In this document: positions 34,162 through 42,479 of the stretch, piece by piece
How positions within the stretch are numbered: position 1 is the first letter of the stretch
Layout of the letters: each line of letters starts with the position of its first letter
NCBI GenBank assembly: GCA_017463155.1
Contig: JAFTPT010000027.1
Span: forward strand, 62,001 to 126,000
Source: Blautia sp.
GTDB lineage: Bacteria > Bacillota > Clostridia > Lachnospirales > Lachnospiraceae
Direction of reading: 5' to 3'
Length of the DNA stretch: 64,000 nucleotides
Notes under the pieces: generated by a model
The model's input: only the letters and a program-made list of their open reading frames with translations
Told to the model about the DNA's origin: nothing
Database searches by the model: none
Program-made: the position numbers and the translations under genes

Positions 34162-35520
34162 ATGGATCAAAGGACCTTGCGGGAACGCCGCCGGCAGAAA
34201 AAGCGGCAGATGATGATACGTAGATACACAAAGCTCGGGATCATGGCGGCAGCGGTGATCCTGGTGGTCATTTTTGCGGTTCGCGGCGTGATCATGCCGA
34301 TCATGAACCGGGGCAAAGGGACCGGTTCCTCCGGGGATGATCTGACAGCACAGACGGAGCAGACCGAGGAGACCCGGAGCGAAGACGGAGAGGTGGCTGA
34401 GGTCACCGAGGAAGTCGTAGTCACGGATTCGAGTCTGGCCAGCCGTATGCCGCTGAAGGGCGCCTCTGACGGTGCCAAGGTCGCCTATCTGACGCCCGGC
34501 TGGCATGACGATGATGAAGGCCGCTGGTATCAGAATGTCGATGGTACCTACTTCGCAGACGGCTTCCAGGAGATCAACGGTTCGCAGTATTCCTTTGATG
34601 AGAACGGCTATATGCAGACCGGGTGGGTCGAGTCCGGAGCCAACGAGTATTATTTCAATGATGACGGTTCCTACAATCCCGACAAGAGAAAGCCGATGCT
34701 GGCTCTGACCTTTGATGACGGTCCTTCCGAATATACAAGTGAACTGCTCGACTGCCTGGCGGAGAACGGTGCGCATGCGACCTTCTTTATGCTCGGAGAG
34801 TGCGTGGAGGTATATCCGGATATGCCGGCCAAGATGCTGGAGACCGGCTGTGAGCTGGGGAACCACTCCTGGGATCACAGCCAGCTGACATCGCTGGATT
34901 ATGATTCCGTTGCCAGCCAGTTCAGCCGTACCGACAACGCGGTCCTCGAGGCCTGCGGTCAGGTACCGACGGTAGCCCGGTGCCCGTACGGAAGCGGCAG
35001 CTCGGACATTTTCTCCATCGGTGACCGCCCGTTCTTCATGTGGTCGCTGGATACCGAGGACTGGCGCCTTATGGACGTGGACGCGGATTATAACGCGGTC
35101 ATGAACGGCGATCTGACAGATGGATCGATCATTCTGATGCATGACATCCACCAGCCCTCCGTGCAGGCGTCTCTGCGGCTTATTCCGGATCTGATCGCCG
35201 CGGGCTACAAGCTGGTGACCGTCAGCGAGCTGGCGGCAGCCAAGGGCGTTAATCTGCAGGTCGCCTCCTATTCGGATTTCTGGGACAGCTCTCTTTCGGC
35301 GGGACTGGTTCCGGGTTACGAAGGCGCGAGCGGTCCGGCCGGCACGCTGACATCCGGTTCCTCCTCAGAGGAAGAGATAACCAGTGGCGACGAGGATTAC
35401 TCCGAGGACGAAGACTATTCGGACGAGGAGTATTACGACGAGGATTATTCGGAGGAAGAGTATCTGGATGATTCTTCGGACGAAGAGTACTATGACGAGG
35501 ATTACTCGGAGGAGTACTAA
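34162..35520 (+). CDS. Membrane-anchored peptidoglycan-type polysaccharide deacetylase
   Basis: A 452-residue wall enzyme. A basic N-terminus and membrane helix (residues 22-45) anchor it. Two glucan/choline-binding-type repeats follow (WYQNVDGTYFADG, GYMQTGWVESGANEYYF; residues 120-175). The NodB domain (about 180-360) has all five motifs: TFDDGP, NHSWDHSQL, RCPYGSGS (normally RPPYG), WSLDTEDW and ILMHDIH. The C-terminus is an unusual Asp/Glu/Tyr/Ser tail. It probably deacetylates GlcNAc of peptidoglycan, which gives lysozyme resistance in relatives. AAGGAAG precedes the ATG. Confidence 0.88.
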   Translation: MDQRTLRERRRQKKRQMMIRRYTKLGIMAAAVILVVIFAVRGVIMPIMNRGKGTGSSGDDLTAQTEQTEETRSEDGEVAEVTEEVVVTDSSLASRMPLKGASDGAKVAYLTPGWHDDDEGRWYQNVDGTYFADGFQEINGSQYSFDENGYMQTGWVESGANEYYFNDDGSYNPDKRKPMLALTFDDGPSEYTSELLDCLAENGAHATFFMLGECVEVYPDMPAKMLETGCELGNHSWDHSQLTSLDYDSVASQFSRTDNAVLEACGQVPTVARCPYGSGSSDIFSIGDRPFFMWSLDTEDWRLMDVDADYNAVMNGDLTDGSIILMHDIHQPSVQASLRLIPDLIAAGYKLVTVSELAAAKGVNLQVASYSDFWDSSLSAGLVPGYEGASGPAGTLTSGSSSEEEITSGDEDYSEDEDYSDEEYYDEDYSEEEYLDDSSDEEYYDEDYSEEY

Positions 35521-35565
35521 GTAAAAACAGAGGACGCACCGGCGTCCGGAAGAGCATGTGATGCG

Positions 35566-35594
35566 GCGGGTCATGAAAATGACCCGCTGTTTTG
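35566..35594 (+). terminator. Terminator after the deacetylase
   Basis: Arms GCGGGTCAT (35566-35574) and ATGACCCGC (35579-35587) pair perfectly around GAAA, followed by TGTTTTG. Confidence 0.75.
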
Positions 35595-35595
35595 C

Positions 35596-35624
35596 TTGCT
35601 GAACATGTCCCATGATGGTATAAT
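35596..35624 (+). promoter_or_regulatory. Promoter of the GH13-glgB pair
   Basis: TTGCTG at 35596-35601 and TATAAT at 35619-35624 with a 17-bp spacer, directly after the preceding terminator. Confidence 0.65.
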
Positions 35625-35707
35625 GACCACAGCGCCAAAAGTCCTCTCACACGTCGTGCTTTTAGTGCTTGAATCATACAAAAAAACGAAACAGGAGGTC
35701 CTGTATT

Positions 35708-37057
35708 TTGGGAAAATGGTTTGAAGAAGCCGTTTTTTATCATATGTACCCGATCGGCATGACGGGGGCGCCCCGCCGGAATGAGCAGTCCGAGGTGACA
35801 CACCGTTTCGGACAGCTGGAGGAATGGCTTCCTCATATCGAGAGTCTGGGCTGCACGGCCGTCTACATCGGACCGCTGTTTGAGTCCACCTCACACGGGT
35901 ACGACACCAGGGATTACCGGATGGTGGACCGAAGGCTCGGCGACAATGAGGATTTCCGGCATTTTGTACAGGAAGCGCACCGGCGGAATATCCGGGTCGT
36001 GGTGGACGGCGTTTTCAATCATGTCGGACGTGAGTTTTTTGCTTTCCAGGATGTACAAAGGAACCGGGAATCATCCCAATACTGCAGCTGGTTCAAGGGG
36101 CTGAACTTTGGCTGGAACAGTCCCTTCAACGATGGCTTCGGCTACGAAGCCTGGCACAACTGTTTTGAACTGGTCAACCTGAATTACTGGGAGGGCCGTG
36201 TCCGGGAGTATATCCTGGATGTGATCGGCTTCTGGATCAGCGAGTTCGATATCGACGGGATCCGGCTCGACTGCGCCGACTGCCTTGATTTCTCCTTTAT
36301 GGAGGACATGCGCAGGTATACGAACGAGCGAAAGGCGGACTTCTGGCTGATGGGCGAGGTGATCCACGGGGATTACAGCCGCTACGTCAAGCCGCATCTG
36401 CTGGACAGTGTGACGAACTACGAGCTTCACAAAGGCCTGTATTCCGGCCACAATGATCACAACTACTTTGAGATCGCCCACACGATCCGCCGGGAGTTTG
36501 ACCGGAACGGCGGGATCTACCGGGGCCTCAGGCTCTATTCATTCGTGGACAACCATGACGTGGACAGGATCGCCTCCAAGCTGCATGTGCCGGGGCATAT
36601 CTACCCGGTCCACACGCTTTTGTTCACTCTCCCGGGAATTCCGTCCATCTACTATGGGTCCGAATGGGGCATCCACGGACGGAAGGAGGGCGGAAACGAC
36701 GATCCGCTCCGCCCGCACGTGGACCTGAAAGAAGCACTTCGGAATCCGGATGATCAGAGGCTTCTCGACTGGATCAGGACGCTTGGACGGATCCGGAAGG
36801 AGACGCCGGCGCTTGTCTGGGGAGAATATCAGGAACTTCTTCTGACCAACCGGCAGTATGCTTTTGCGAGGATCCTGGATGATACGGGCGTGATCGTTGC
36901 CGTAAATAATGATGAGAACCAGGCAGATCTCCGTATCCGCCTGCCTCGTCCCGACAAGGAGATGGTGGACCTGACGGACGGTTCACCGGTCATGGCAGAG
37001 AACGGGATGCTGCATCTTGTCCTTCAGCCGGATGAAAGCAGATTGATACGATTTTAG
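35708..37057 (+). CDS. GH13 alpha-amylase family glycosidase
   Basis: A 449-residue cytoplasmic GH13 enzyme without a signal peptide. The barrel shows all signatures: VVDGVFNHVG, GIRLDCAD with nucleophile Asp188, MGEVIH with acid/base Glu217, and FVDNHDVD with Asp284. The reading frame starts at TTG 35708, chosen because AGGAGG lies 9 nt upstream and the homology starts there. It probably cleaves or transfers alpha-1,4-glucosyl units of maltodextrin or glycogen. The branching-enzyme gene follows 65 bp later, so the two likely work on the same intracellular glucan. Confidence 0.87.
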   Translation: MGKWFEEAVFYHMYPIGMTGAPRRNEQSEVTHRFGQLEEWLPHIESLGCTAVYIGPLFESTSHGYDTRDYRMVDRRLGDNEDFRHFVQEAHRRNIRVVVDGVFNHVGREFFAFQDVQRNRESSQYCSWFKGLNFGWNSPFNDGFGYEAWHNCFELVNLNYWEGRVREYILDVIGFWISEFDIDGIRLDCADCLDFSFMEDMRRYTNERKADFWLMGEVIHGDYSRYVKPHLLDSVTNYELHKGLYSGHNDHNYFEIAHTIRREFDRNGGIYRGLRLYSFVDNHDVDRIASKLHVPGHIYPVHTLLFTLPGIPSIYYGSEWGIHGRKEGGNDDPLRPHVDLKEALRNPDDQRLLDWIRTLGRIRKETPALVWGEYQELLLTNRQYAFARILDDTGVIVAVNNDENQADLRIRLPRPDKEMVDLTDGSPVMAENGMLHLVLQPDESRLIRF

Positions 37058-37122
37058 GACGTGAACGGTAACAGCCGACAGATCCGCTATGCACAGGATA
37101 CATGGTATCCGGGAGGTTTATT

Positions 37123-39006
37123 ATGGAAGAGAAAATGCAGTTTACAGATCTGGACCAGTACCTGTTCGGACAGGGGACACACTATGACATCTACCGCAAG
37201 ATGGGCGCGCATCCGTGCAGGCAGGACGGAAAGGATGGCACGTATTTTGCGGTATGGGCGCCGAATGCCAAATATGTGTCCGTCGTCGGAGATTTCAACA
37301 ACTGGAACACACAGGCCGATCCGATGACCAAGGTCGGGCCCATCGGTGTGTTTGAGGTTTTTGTCCCCTACGCGAAGATCGGCCATCTGTATAAATACTA
37401 CATCATCGGCATGCACGATGAGGAGAACTACAAGGCCGATCCCTTCGGCAACTGGGCAGAACTGAGGCCCGGCAATGCCTCCCGGATCGCGGACATCTCG
37501 GATTATACCTGGGGCGACGCGGCCTGGATGAAAAACAGGGAAAGCTTCGATGAGAAAAAAGAAGCCATGGCGATCTACGAGGTGCATCTTGGCTCCTGGA
37601 TGAAGCATCCCTGGTCCGAGGACAACAAGGACGGCTTTTACACCTACCGGCAGGCAGCCGCCAGGCTGGCTGAGTACGTCAAGGAGATGGGCTACACCCA
37701 CGTGGAGCTGATCGGGATCGCGGAGCATCCCTTCGACGGCTCCTGGGGCTACCAGGTGACCGGGTACTACGCACCTACTTCGCGCTACGGCTCTCCGAAG
37801 GATTTCAAATATCTGGTGGACTACCTGCACAGGAACAAGATCGGCGTCATTCTCGACTGGGTTCCGGCCCATTTCCCGAAGGACGCACACGGACTGGCCA
37901 ATTTTGACGGGACCGCGGTCTATGAGCACGAGGATCCCCGCCAGGGCGAGCATCCGGACTGGGGAACCAAGATCTACAATTACGGCCGTCCGGAGGTCAA
38001 GAATTTCCTGATCGCCAACGCGCTGTTCTGGATCGAGGAGTGCCATGTGGACGGACTGCGGGTCGACGCGGTAGCCTCCATGCTGTATCTCGATTACGGC
38101 AAGCAGGACGGACAGTGGGTCGCCAACAAATACGGTGACAACAAGAACCTGGAGGCCATCGAGTTCTTCAAGCATCTGAATTCCGTGCTCCTGGGACGGA
38201 ACCACGGGACCGTGATGATCGCGGAGGAATCCACGGCATGGCCCAAGGTGACCGGCCGTCCGGAGGATGACGGGCTGGGCTTCTCCCTCAAGTGGAACAT
38301 GGGCTGGATGAATGATTTCCTGGAGTATATGAAGCTGGACCCCTACTTCCGGAAATTCAACCACAACCGGATGACCTTCTCCATGATGTACGCCTACAGC
38401 GAGCATTATGTGCTGGTCCTTTCCCACGATGAGGTGGTTCACTTAAAGGGGTCGATGCTGAGCAAGATGCCCGGTGAGATGGATGAGAAATTCAAGAACC
38501 TCAAAGCCGGTTACACCTTTATGTTCTGCCATCCCGGCAAAAAGCTTCTGTTCATGGGACAGGATTTCGGCCAGCTCCGGGAGTGGAGCGAGGAGAGAGA
38601 ACTCGACTGGTTCCTTCTGGCGGAGAAACCGCATCAGCAGCTGCAGGGCTTTGTGAAGGACCTGCTGCATATGTACACGCATTATCCCGCGCTTTACGCG
38701 ATGGACGATGATCCAAACGGCTTTGAATGGATCAACGCGGACGACGGGGACCGGAGCATCTTCAGCTTTGTGCGTAATTCCCCGACGGGCCGGAACAACC
38801 TGCTGGTCGTCGTGAACTTTACGCCTGTGGACAGGCCTGACTACCGGGTGGGCGTTCCCAAACTCAAGCAGTACCGCATGATCCTGAACGAGACCGGCAC
38901 CATCGATCCGGTCGTCTACAAGGCGACAAAGGGCGAGTGTGACGGAAGGCCGTTCGGGGTCGCTTTCCCGCTTCCGGCCTACGGTGTTGCGGTATTTACC
39001 TATTAA
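37123..39006 (+). CDS. glgB: 1,4-alpha-glucan branching enzyme
   Basis: A 627-residue GH13 branching enzyme that introduces alpha-1,6 branches into glycogen. The N-terminal CBM48-like domain (FAVWAPNAKYVSVVGDFNNW, residues about 40-60) precedes the barrel. Catalytic positions are Asp315 in GLRVDAVAS, Glu368 in IAEEST and the Asp of LSHDEVV. The C-terminal all-beta domain ends LPAYGVAVFTY. The ATG at 37123 is preceded by GGGAGG. No other glg genes are present, so glycogen synthesis is completed elsewhere in the genome. Confidence 0.95.
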   Translation: MEEKMQFTDLDQYLFGQGTHYDIYRKMGAHPCRQDGKDGTYFAVWAPNAKYVSVVGDFNNWNTQADPMTKVGPIGVFEVFVPYAKIGHLYKYYIIGMHDEENYKADPFGNWAELRPGNASRIADISDYTWGDAAWMKNRESFDEKKEAMAIYEVHLGSWMKHPWSEDNKDGFYTYRQAAARLAEYVKEMGYTHVELIGIAEHPFDGSWGYQVTGYYAPTSRYGSPKDFKYLVDYLHRNKIGVILDWVPAHFPKDAHGLANFDGTAVYEHEDPRQGEHPDWGTKIYNYGRPEVKNFLIANALFWIEECHVDGLRVDAVASMLYLDYGKQDGQWVANKYGDNKNLEAIEFFKHLNSVLLGRNHGTVMIAEESTAWPKVTGRPEDDGLGFSLKWNMGWMNDFLEYMKLDPYFRKFNHNRMTFSMMYAYSEHYVLVLSHDEVVHLKGSMLSKMPGEMDEKFKNLKAGYTFMFCHPGKKLLFMGQDFGQLREWSEERELDWFLLAEKPHQQLQGFVKDLLHMYTHYPALYAMDDDPNGFEWINADDGDRSIFSFVRNSPTGRNNLLVVVNFTPVDRPDYRVGVPKLKQYRMILNETGTIDPVVYKATKGECDGRPFGVAFPLPAYGVAVFTY

Positions 39007-39038
39007 TGCGAGAATAATGTGAATAATTTGTGAAGTGC

Positions 39039-39067
39039 TTGCTTTTTCGAAGGGCCTGTTATATAAT
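39039..39067 (+). promoter_or_regulatory. Strong promoter of the 77-residue protein gene
   Basis: TTGCTT at 39039-39044 and TATAAT at 39062-39067 with a 17-bp spacer. The gene also has a strong GAAGGAGG ribosome site, suggesting high expression. Confidence 0.7.
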
Positions 39068-39128
39068 GAGCGCGTCCAATTGACAAGAGAATAACAAGTA
39101 AGAATGATTGTGAAGGAGGTTTTTTCAC

Positions 39129-39362
39129 ATGAAGGTTGAAAACATTAAGAACGTTGAGGAGTTTTTCTCCGTAGTTGATTCCTGCAAGGGTAAGGTCGAG
39201 CTGGTTACCGGCGAGGGCGACAGACTGAACCTGAAGTCCAAGCTGTCCCAGTATGTATCCCTGGCGAACATCTTCTCCAACGGTGAGATCCCGGAACTCG
39301 AGATCGTCGCTTATGAGAGAGAAGACATTGACAGGCTTGTGAACTACATGATCAACGGCTGA
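39129..39362 (+). CDS. Small conserved protein of unknown function
   Basis: A 77-residue acidic protein (IKNVEEFFSVVDSC, KVELVTGEGDRLNLKSKLSQY, SNGEIPELEIVAYEREDIDRLVNYM). I recall closely similar sequences in many Lachnospiraceae but no known function. There is no signal peptide or membrane helix. It is monocistronic with its own strong promoter, an excellent ribosome site and a terminator, so it is probably abundant. Confidence 0.7.
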   Translation: MKVENIKNVEEFFSVVDSCKGKVELVTGEGDRLNLKSKLSQYVSLANIFSNGEIPELEIVAYEREDIDRLVNYMING

Positions 39363-39382
39363 ACATAACGGACAAGATCAGG

Positions 39383-39406
39383 AGGGGCTGTGAGAGCAGC
39401 CCCTTT
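39383..39406 (+). terminator. Terminator after the 77-residue protein
   Basis: Arms AGGGGCTG (39383-39390) and CAGCCCCT (39397-39404) pair perfectly around TGAGAG, followed by TTCAAAAAG. Confidence 0.6.
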
Positions 39407-39482
39407 CAAAAAGTTTTTATATTCAACCAGGGGGCTTATACGCTTCCTGGTCAAATTACGTTTATGAAAGGAGCTGTTTCTG

Positions 39483-40868
39483 ATGGCAAAGATTGACATA
39501 GTATCCGGCTTTCTCGGCGCCGGTAAGACGACCCTGATCAAGAAGCTTCTGGAGGAGGCTTTTAAGGAGGAGCAGGTCGTACTGATCGAGAATGAATTCG
39601 GTGAGATCGGGATCGACGGCGGATTCCTGAAGGAGTCCGGCATCGAGATCCGTGAGATGAATTCCGGCTGTATCTGCTGTTCACTGGTCGGGGATTTCGG
39701 CACTTCCCTCCGGGAGGTCGTTACGACCTATCATCCGGACCGCATTCTGATCGAGCCCTCCGGCGTCGGCAAGCTTTCGGACGTGATCAAGGCCGTCCAG
39801 GGCGCGGCCGAGGACGTGGAGATGGAGCTGAACAGCTACACGACCGTCGTTGACGCCAAGAAGTGCAAAATGTATATGCGGAATTTCGGTGAATTCTTTA
39901 ACAATCAGGTGGAGTATGCCGGCGCGATCATCATGAGCCGGACGGACATTGCCGACGAGGCGAAGGTGAACGAGGCGCTGGAACTTCTGCGCGGCATCAA
40001 CGACAAGGCGGCCATCATCACCACGCCGATCGCCCAGCTTGACGGAAAGAAGCTGCTGGAGGTCATGGAGCATCCGGTCTCCCTGGAGCAGCAGATGCTC
40101 GAGGAAGAGGAGGTCTGCCCGGAGTGCGGACATGTACACGCGCCGGGAGAGCACCATCATCATGATCACGAGCATCACCACGATCACGAGCATGAGCATC
40201 ATCACGACCACGAGCATGAGCATCATCATGACCATGACCACGACCACGAGCATGATCACGACCACGAGCATGATCACGATCACGAGCATGATCACGACCA
40301 TGAGCATGAGCACGATCACGAGCATGACCACGATCACGAGCATGAGCATGAGCACGACCACGAGCATGATCACGAGCATGAGCATCATCATGACCATGAC
40401 CACGATCACGAGCATCATCATGATCACGAGCATGAGCATGATCACGAGCATCACCACGATCACGACCATGAGCATGATCACGACCACGAGCATGACCACG
40501 ACCACGAGCACGACCACGACCATGATCACGAGCATCATCATGACCATGACCACCATCATGACCATGATCATCACCATCACCACCATCATGCGGACGAGGT
40601 CTTCACCAGCTGGGGCAGAGAGACCATCCGCAAGTTTACAAAAGAGCAGCTGCAGAAGATCCTCGAGGAGCTGGAGAGCAGCGATTCCTTCGGGACGGTC
40701 CTCCGGGCCAAGGGTATGCTTCCGGCCGAGGATGGCACATGGCTGTACTTTGACATGGTTCCCGGCGAGTGCGAGATCCGCGAAGGCGCTCCGGAATATA
40801 CCGGTCGTCTCTGCGTGATCGGCTCGAAGATGAACGAGGACAAGCTGGCCGAACTGTTCGGCCTTTGA
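39483..40868 (+). CDS. COG0523/CobW-family metal GTPase with a huge His-rich insert
   Basis: A 461-residue G3E GTPase. Residues 9-16 (GFLGAGKT) are the Walker A motif, and Cys63-x-Cys65-Cys66 (GCICC) is the metal-binding motif characteristic of COG0523. IEPSGVGK and MSRTDIAD follow as GTPase motifs. After CPECGH near residue 214 comes a tract of 146 residues (224-369) made only of His, Asp and Glu, then a CobW-C domain. COG0523 proteins insert or traffic zinc, cobalt or nickel. The tract would be a large metal buffer. AAAGGAG precedes the ATG. The next gene is a second GTPase of this kind, so both may serve one metal pathway. Confidence 0.9.
   Translation: MAKIDIVSGFLGAGKTTLIKKLLEEAFKEEQVVLIENEFGEIGIDGGFLKESGIEIREMNSGCICCSLVGDFGTSLREVVTTYHPDRILIEPSGVGKLSDVIKAVQGAAEDVEMELNSYTTVVDAKKCKMYMRNFGEFFNNQVEYAGAIIMSRTDIADEAKVNEALELLRGINDKAAIITTPIAQLDGKKLLEVMEHPVSLEQQMLEEEEVCPECGHVHAPGEHHHHDHEHHHDHEHEHHHDHEHEHHHDHDHDHEHDHDHEHDHDHEHDHDHEHEHDHEHDHDHEHEHEHDHEHDHEHEHHHDHDHDHEHHHDHEHEHDHEHHHDHDHEHDHDHEHDHDHEHDHDHDHEHHHDHDHHHDHDHHHHHHHADEVFTSWGRETIRKFTKEQLQKILEELESSDSFGTVLRAKGMLPAEDGTWLYFDMVPGECEIREGAPEYTGRLCVIGSKMNEDKLAELFGL
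40152..40589 (+). repeat. His/Asp/Glu-coding low-complexity tract
   Basis: A 438-bp stretch of CAC/CAT alternating with GAC, GAT and GAG codons, with no other residue. It is made of irregular HDHEH-type units and stays in frame. Such tracts are prone to slippage in 3- or 6-bp steps and to assembly length errors. Confidence 0.95.
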
Positions 40869-40930
40869 TCCCCGGAAAAACGGGATGATTTCCGCATAGA
40901 AAGACTCAAGACAGAGAGAGAGGAACCGAT

Positions 40931-41881
40931 ATGGACGAGATCAGGACGCCGGTGTATGTGATCAGCGGCTTTCTGGAGAGCGGAAAGACGCAGTTTCTCC
41001 GCTTTACATTGATGCAGGATTATTTCCAGATCGAGGGGAAGACCCTCCTGATCCTGTGCGAGGAGGGCGAGGAGGAATACGACCGCCGGGAGCTGGCAAA
41101 AAGGAACATCGTGGTGGAGGTCATCGAAAAAGAAGAGGACTTTACCCCGGAGCGCCTGAACGCCATGGATATCATCCATCAGCCGGAGCGTGTGGCGATC
41201 GAGTATAACGGTATGTGGCTGGTAAGCCATCTGGAGCAGATGGAACTGCCGAAGGGCTGGGGCATCGAGCAGGAGATCACCTGTGTGGACGCCAGCACCT
41301 ACCAGGTCTATGTAAACAATATGAAATCCATCTTCATGGATATGGTCCGCAACGCGGACATGGTGGTCTTCAACCGCTGTAAGCGGGATGACCCGCTTCC
41401 TTCCTACAGGCGTGGGATCAAGGTGGCCAACCAGCGGGCGGAGGTCATCTTTGAGGATGAAAACGGAGAGATCGAGGATATTTTCCAGGACGAGATGCCC
41501 TTTGATATCAACGCGCCCGTGATCGAGATCGCGCCGGAGGATTACGGGATCTGGTTCGTGGACGCCATGGACCATCCCGATACCTACAAGGGCAAGACCG
41601 TTCATTTTAAGGGCAGGGCCATGAAGCCCAGAAGCCTGGGAAGCAAGTTCTTTGTACCGGGCCGCACGGCCATGACCTGCTGCGCGGACGACACGACATT
41701 TCTCGGCTATATCTGCAAGAGCGGCTATGCGCCGAAGATCAAAGCGGGCGACTGGGTGGATGTGACAGCCAGATGCGAACTGGAGACCCGCCGGGAATAC
41801 CGCGGAGAAGGATTGGTGCTTTATGCTGAACACGTCGAGCCTTGCGAACCTCTTCCGGAAGAAATGGTCTACTTCAACTGA
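40931..41881 (+). CDS. COG0523-like GTPase fused to a YcgQ/DUF1980-type C-terminal domain
   Basis: A 316-residue protein. Residues about 8-150 resemble a CobW-type P-loop domain with Walker A GFLESGKT, but the CxCC motif is absent. Residues about 215-310 (GKTVHFKGRAMK, FVPGRTAMTCCADDTTFLGY, GDWVDVTARCELE) match the C-terminal domain of the YcgQ/TIGR03943 family, which accompanies the YcgR-type permease in Gram-positives. The gene follows the His-rich GTPase by 62 bp and has GAGGAACC upstream of its ATG. A role in metal handling is inferred from the domains and neighbour; the permease itself is not here. Confidence 0.75.
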   Translation: MDEIRTPVYVISGFLESGKTQFLRFTLMQDYFQIEGKTLLILCEEGEEEYDRRELAKRNIVVEVIEKEEDFTPERLNAMDIIHQPERVAIEYNGMWLVSHLEQMELPKGWGIEQEITCVDASTYQVYVNNMKSIFMDMVRNADMVVFNRCKRDDPLPSYRRGIKVANQRAEVIFEDENGEIEDIFQDEMPFDINAPVIEIAPEDYGIWFVDAMDHPDTYKGKTVHFKGRAMKPRSLGSKFFVPGRTAMTCCADDTTFLGYICKSGYAPKIKAGDWVDVTARCELETRREYRGEGLVLYAEHVEPCEPLPEEMVYFN

Positions 41882-41900
41882 TGAAGAGGGGACAGAAGGC

Positions 41901-42479
41901 ATGTATCTGATCGTTGGCCTGGGCAATCCGGGAAAACAATACGAGAATACCCGCCACAACATGGGGTTTGACGTGGTCGACCGTCTGATCGAGCGCCACC
42001 ATATCCCCCAGAGCGGCGTCAAGTTCAAGGCCATGTTCGGGAAGGGCATGATCGCGGGGCAGAAGGTCATCGTGATGAAGCCTCTTTCGTACATGAACCT
42101 GAGCGGCGGACCGGTCCAGGAGATGTGCGCCTATTTTAAGATCGATCCCGAAAAACAGCTGGTCGTCATCCACGACGATATCGACCTTTCTCCCGGAGCC
42201 TTACGGATCCGCAAGCAGGGGAGTGCCGGCGGCCATAACGGCATGAAGGACATCATCAGCCGTCTCGGCACGGAAAAGTTTGTCCGCATCCGGGTCGGCG
42301 TGGGACAGAAGCCGGAAGGCTGGAACCTGGCCGACTATGTGCTGGGCCATCTGGACAGTGTCGACCGGAAGCTCATCGATGAAGCGCAGGAGAGCGCCTG
42401 CGACGCCATCGAACTGCTGGTGCAGGAAGGACCCGACGCGGCCATGAACCGCTTCAACAAGAAGAGAACGGATATATGA
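41901..42479 (+). CDS. pth: Peptidyl-tRNA hydrolase
   Basis: A 192-residue essential enzyme that frees tRNA from stalled peptidyl-tRNA. The conserved residues are present: Asn9 in GLGNPG, His19 in TRHN, Asn66 in YMNLSGG and the Asp pair of HDDID near 92. The ATG at 41901 lies 20 bp after the previous stop. Its last four bases overlap the mfd start (ATGA), a conserved pth-mfd arrangement in Firmicutes. Confidence 0.96.
   Translation: MYLIVGLGNPGKQYENTRHNMGFDVVDRLIERHHIPQSGVKFKAMFGKGMIAGQKVIVMKPLSYMNLSGGPVQEMCAYFKIDPEKQLVVIHDDIDLSPGALRIRKQGSAGGHNGMKDIISRLGTEKFVRIRVGVGQKPEGWNLADYVLGHLDSVDRKLIDEAQESACDAIELLVQEGPDAAMNRFNKKRTDI

Noticed and set aside
39681-40589. Minus-strand frame of Met/Val repeats opposite the His-rich tract
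   Set aside because: It is the mirror image of CAC/CAT/GAC/GAT codons and has no independent support; the plus-strand frame has clear GTPase motifs on both sides of the tract.
40152-40589. Possible CRISPR or satellite array
   Set aside because: The repeats are short, irregular and in frame within a protein, with no spacers.
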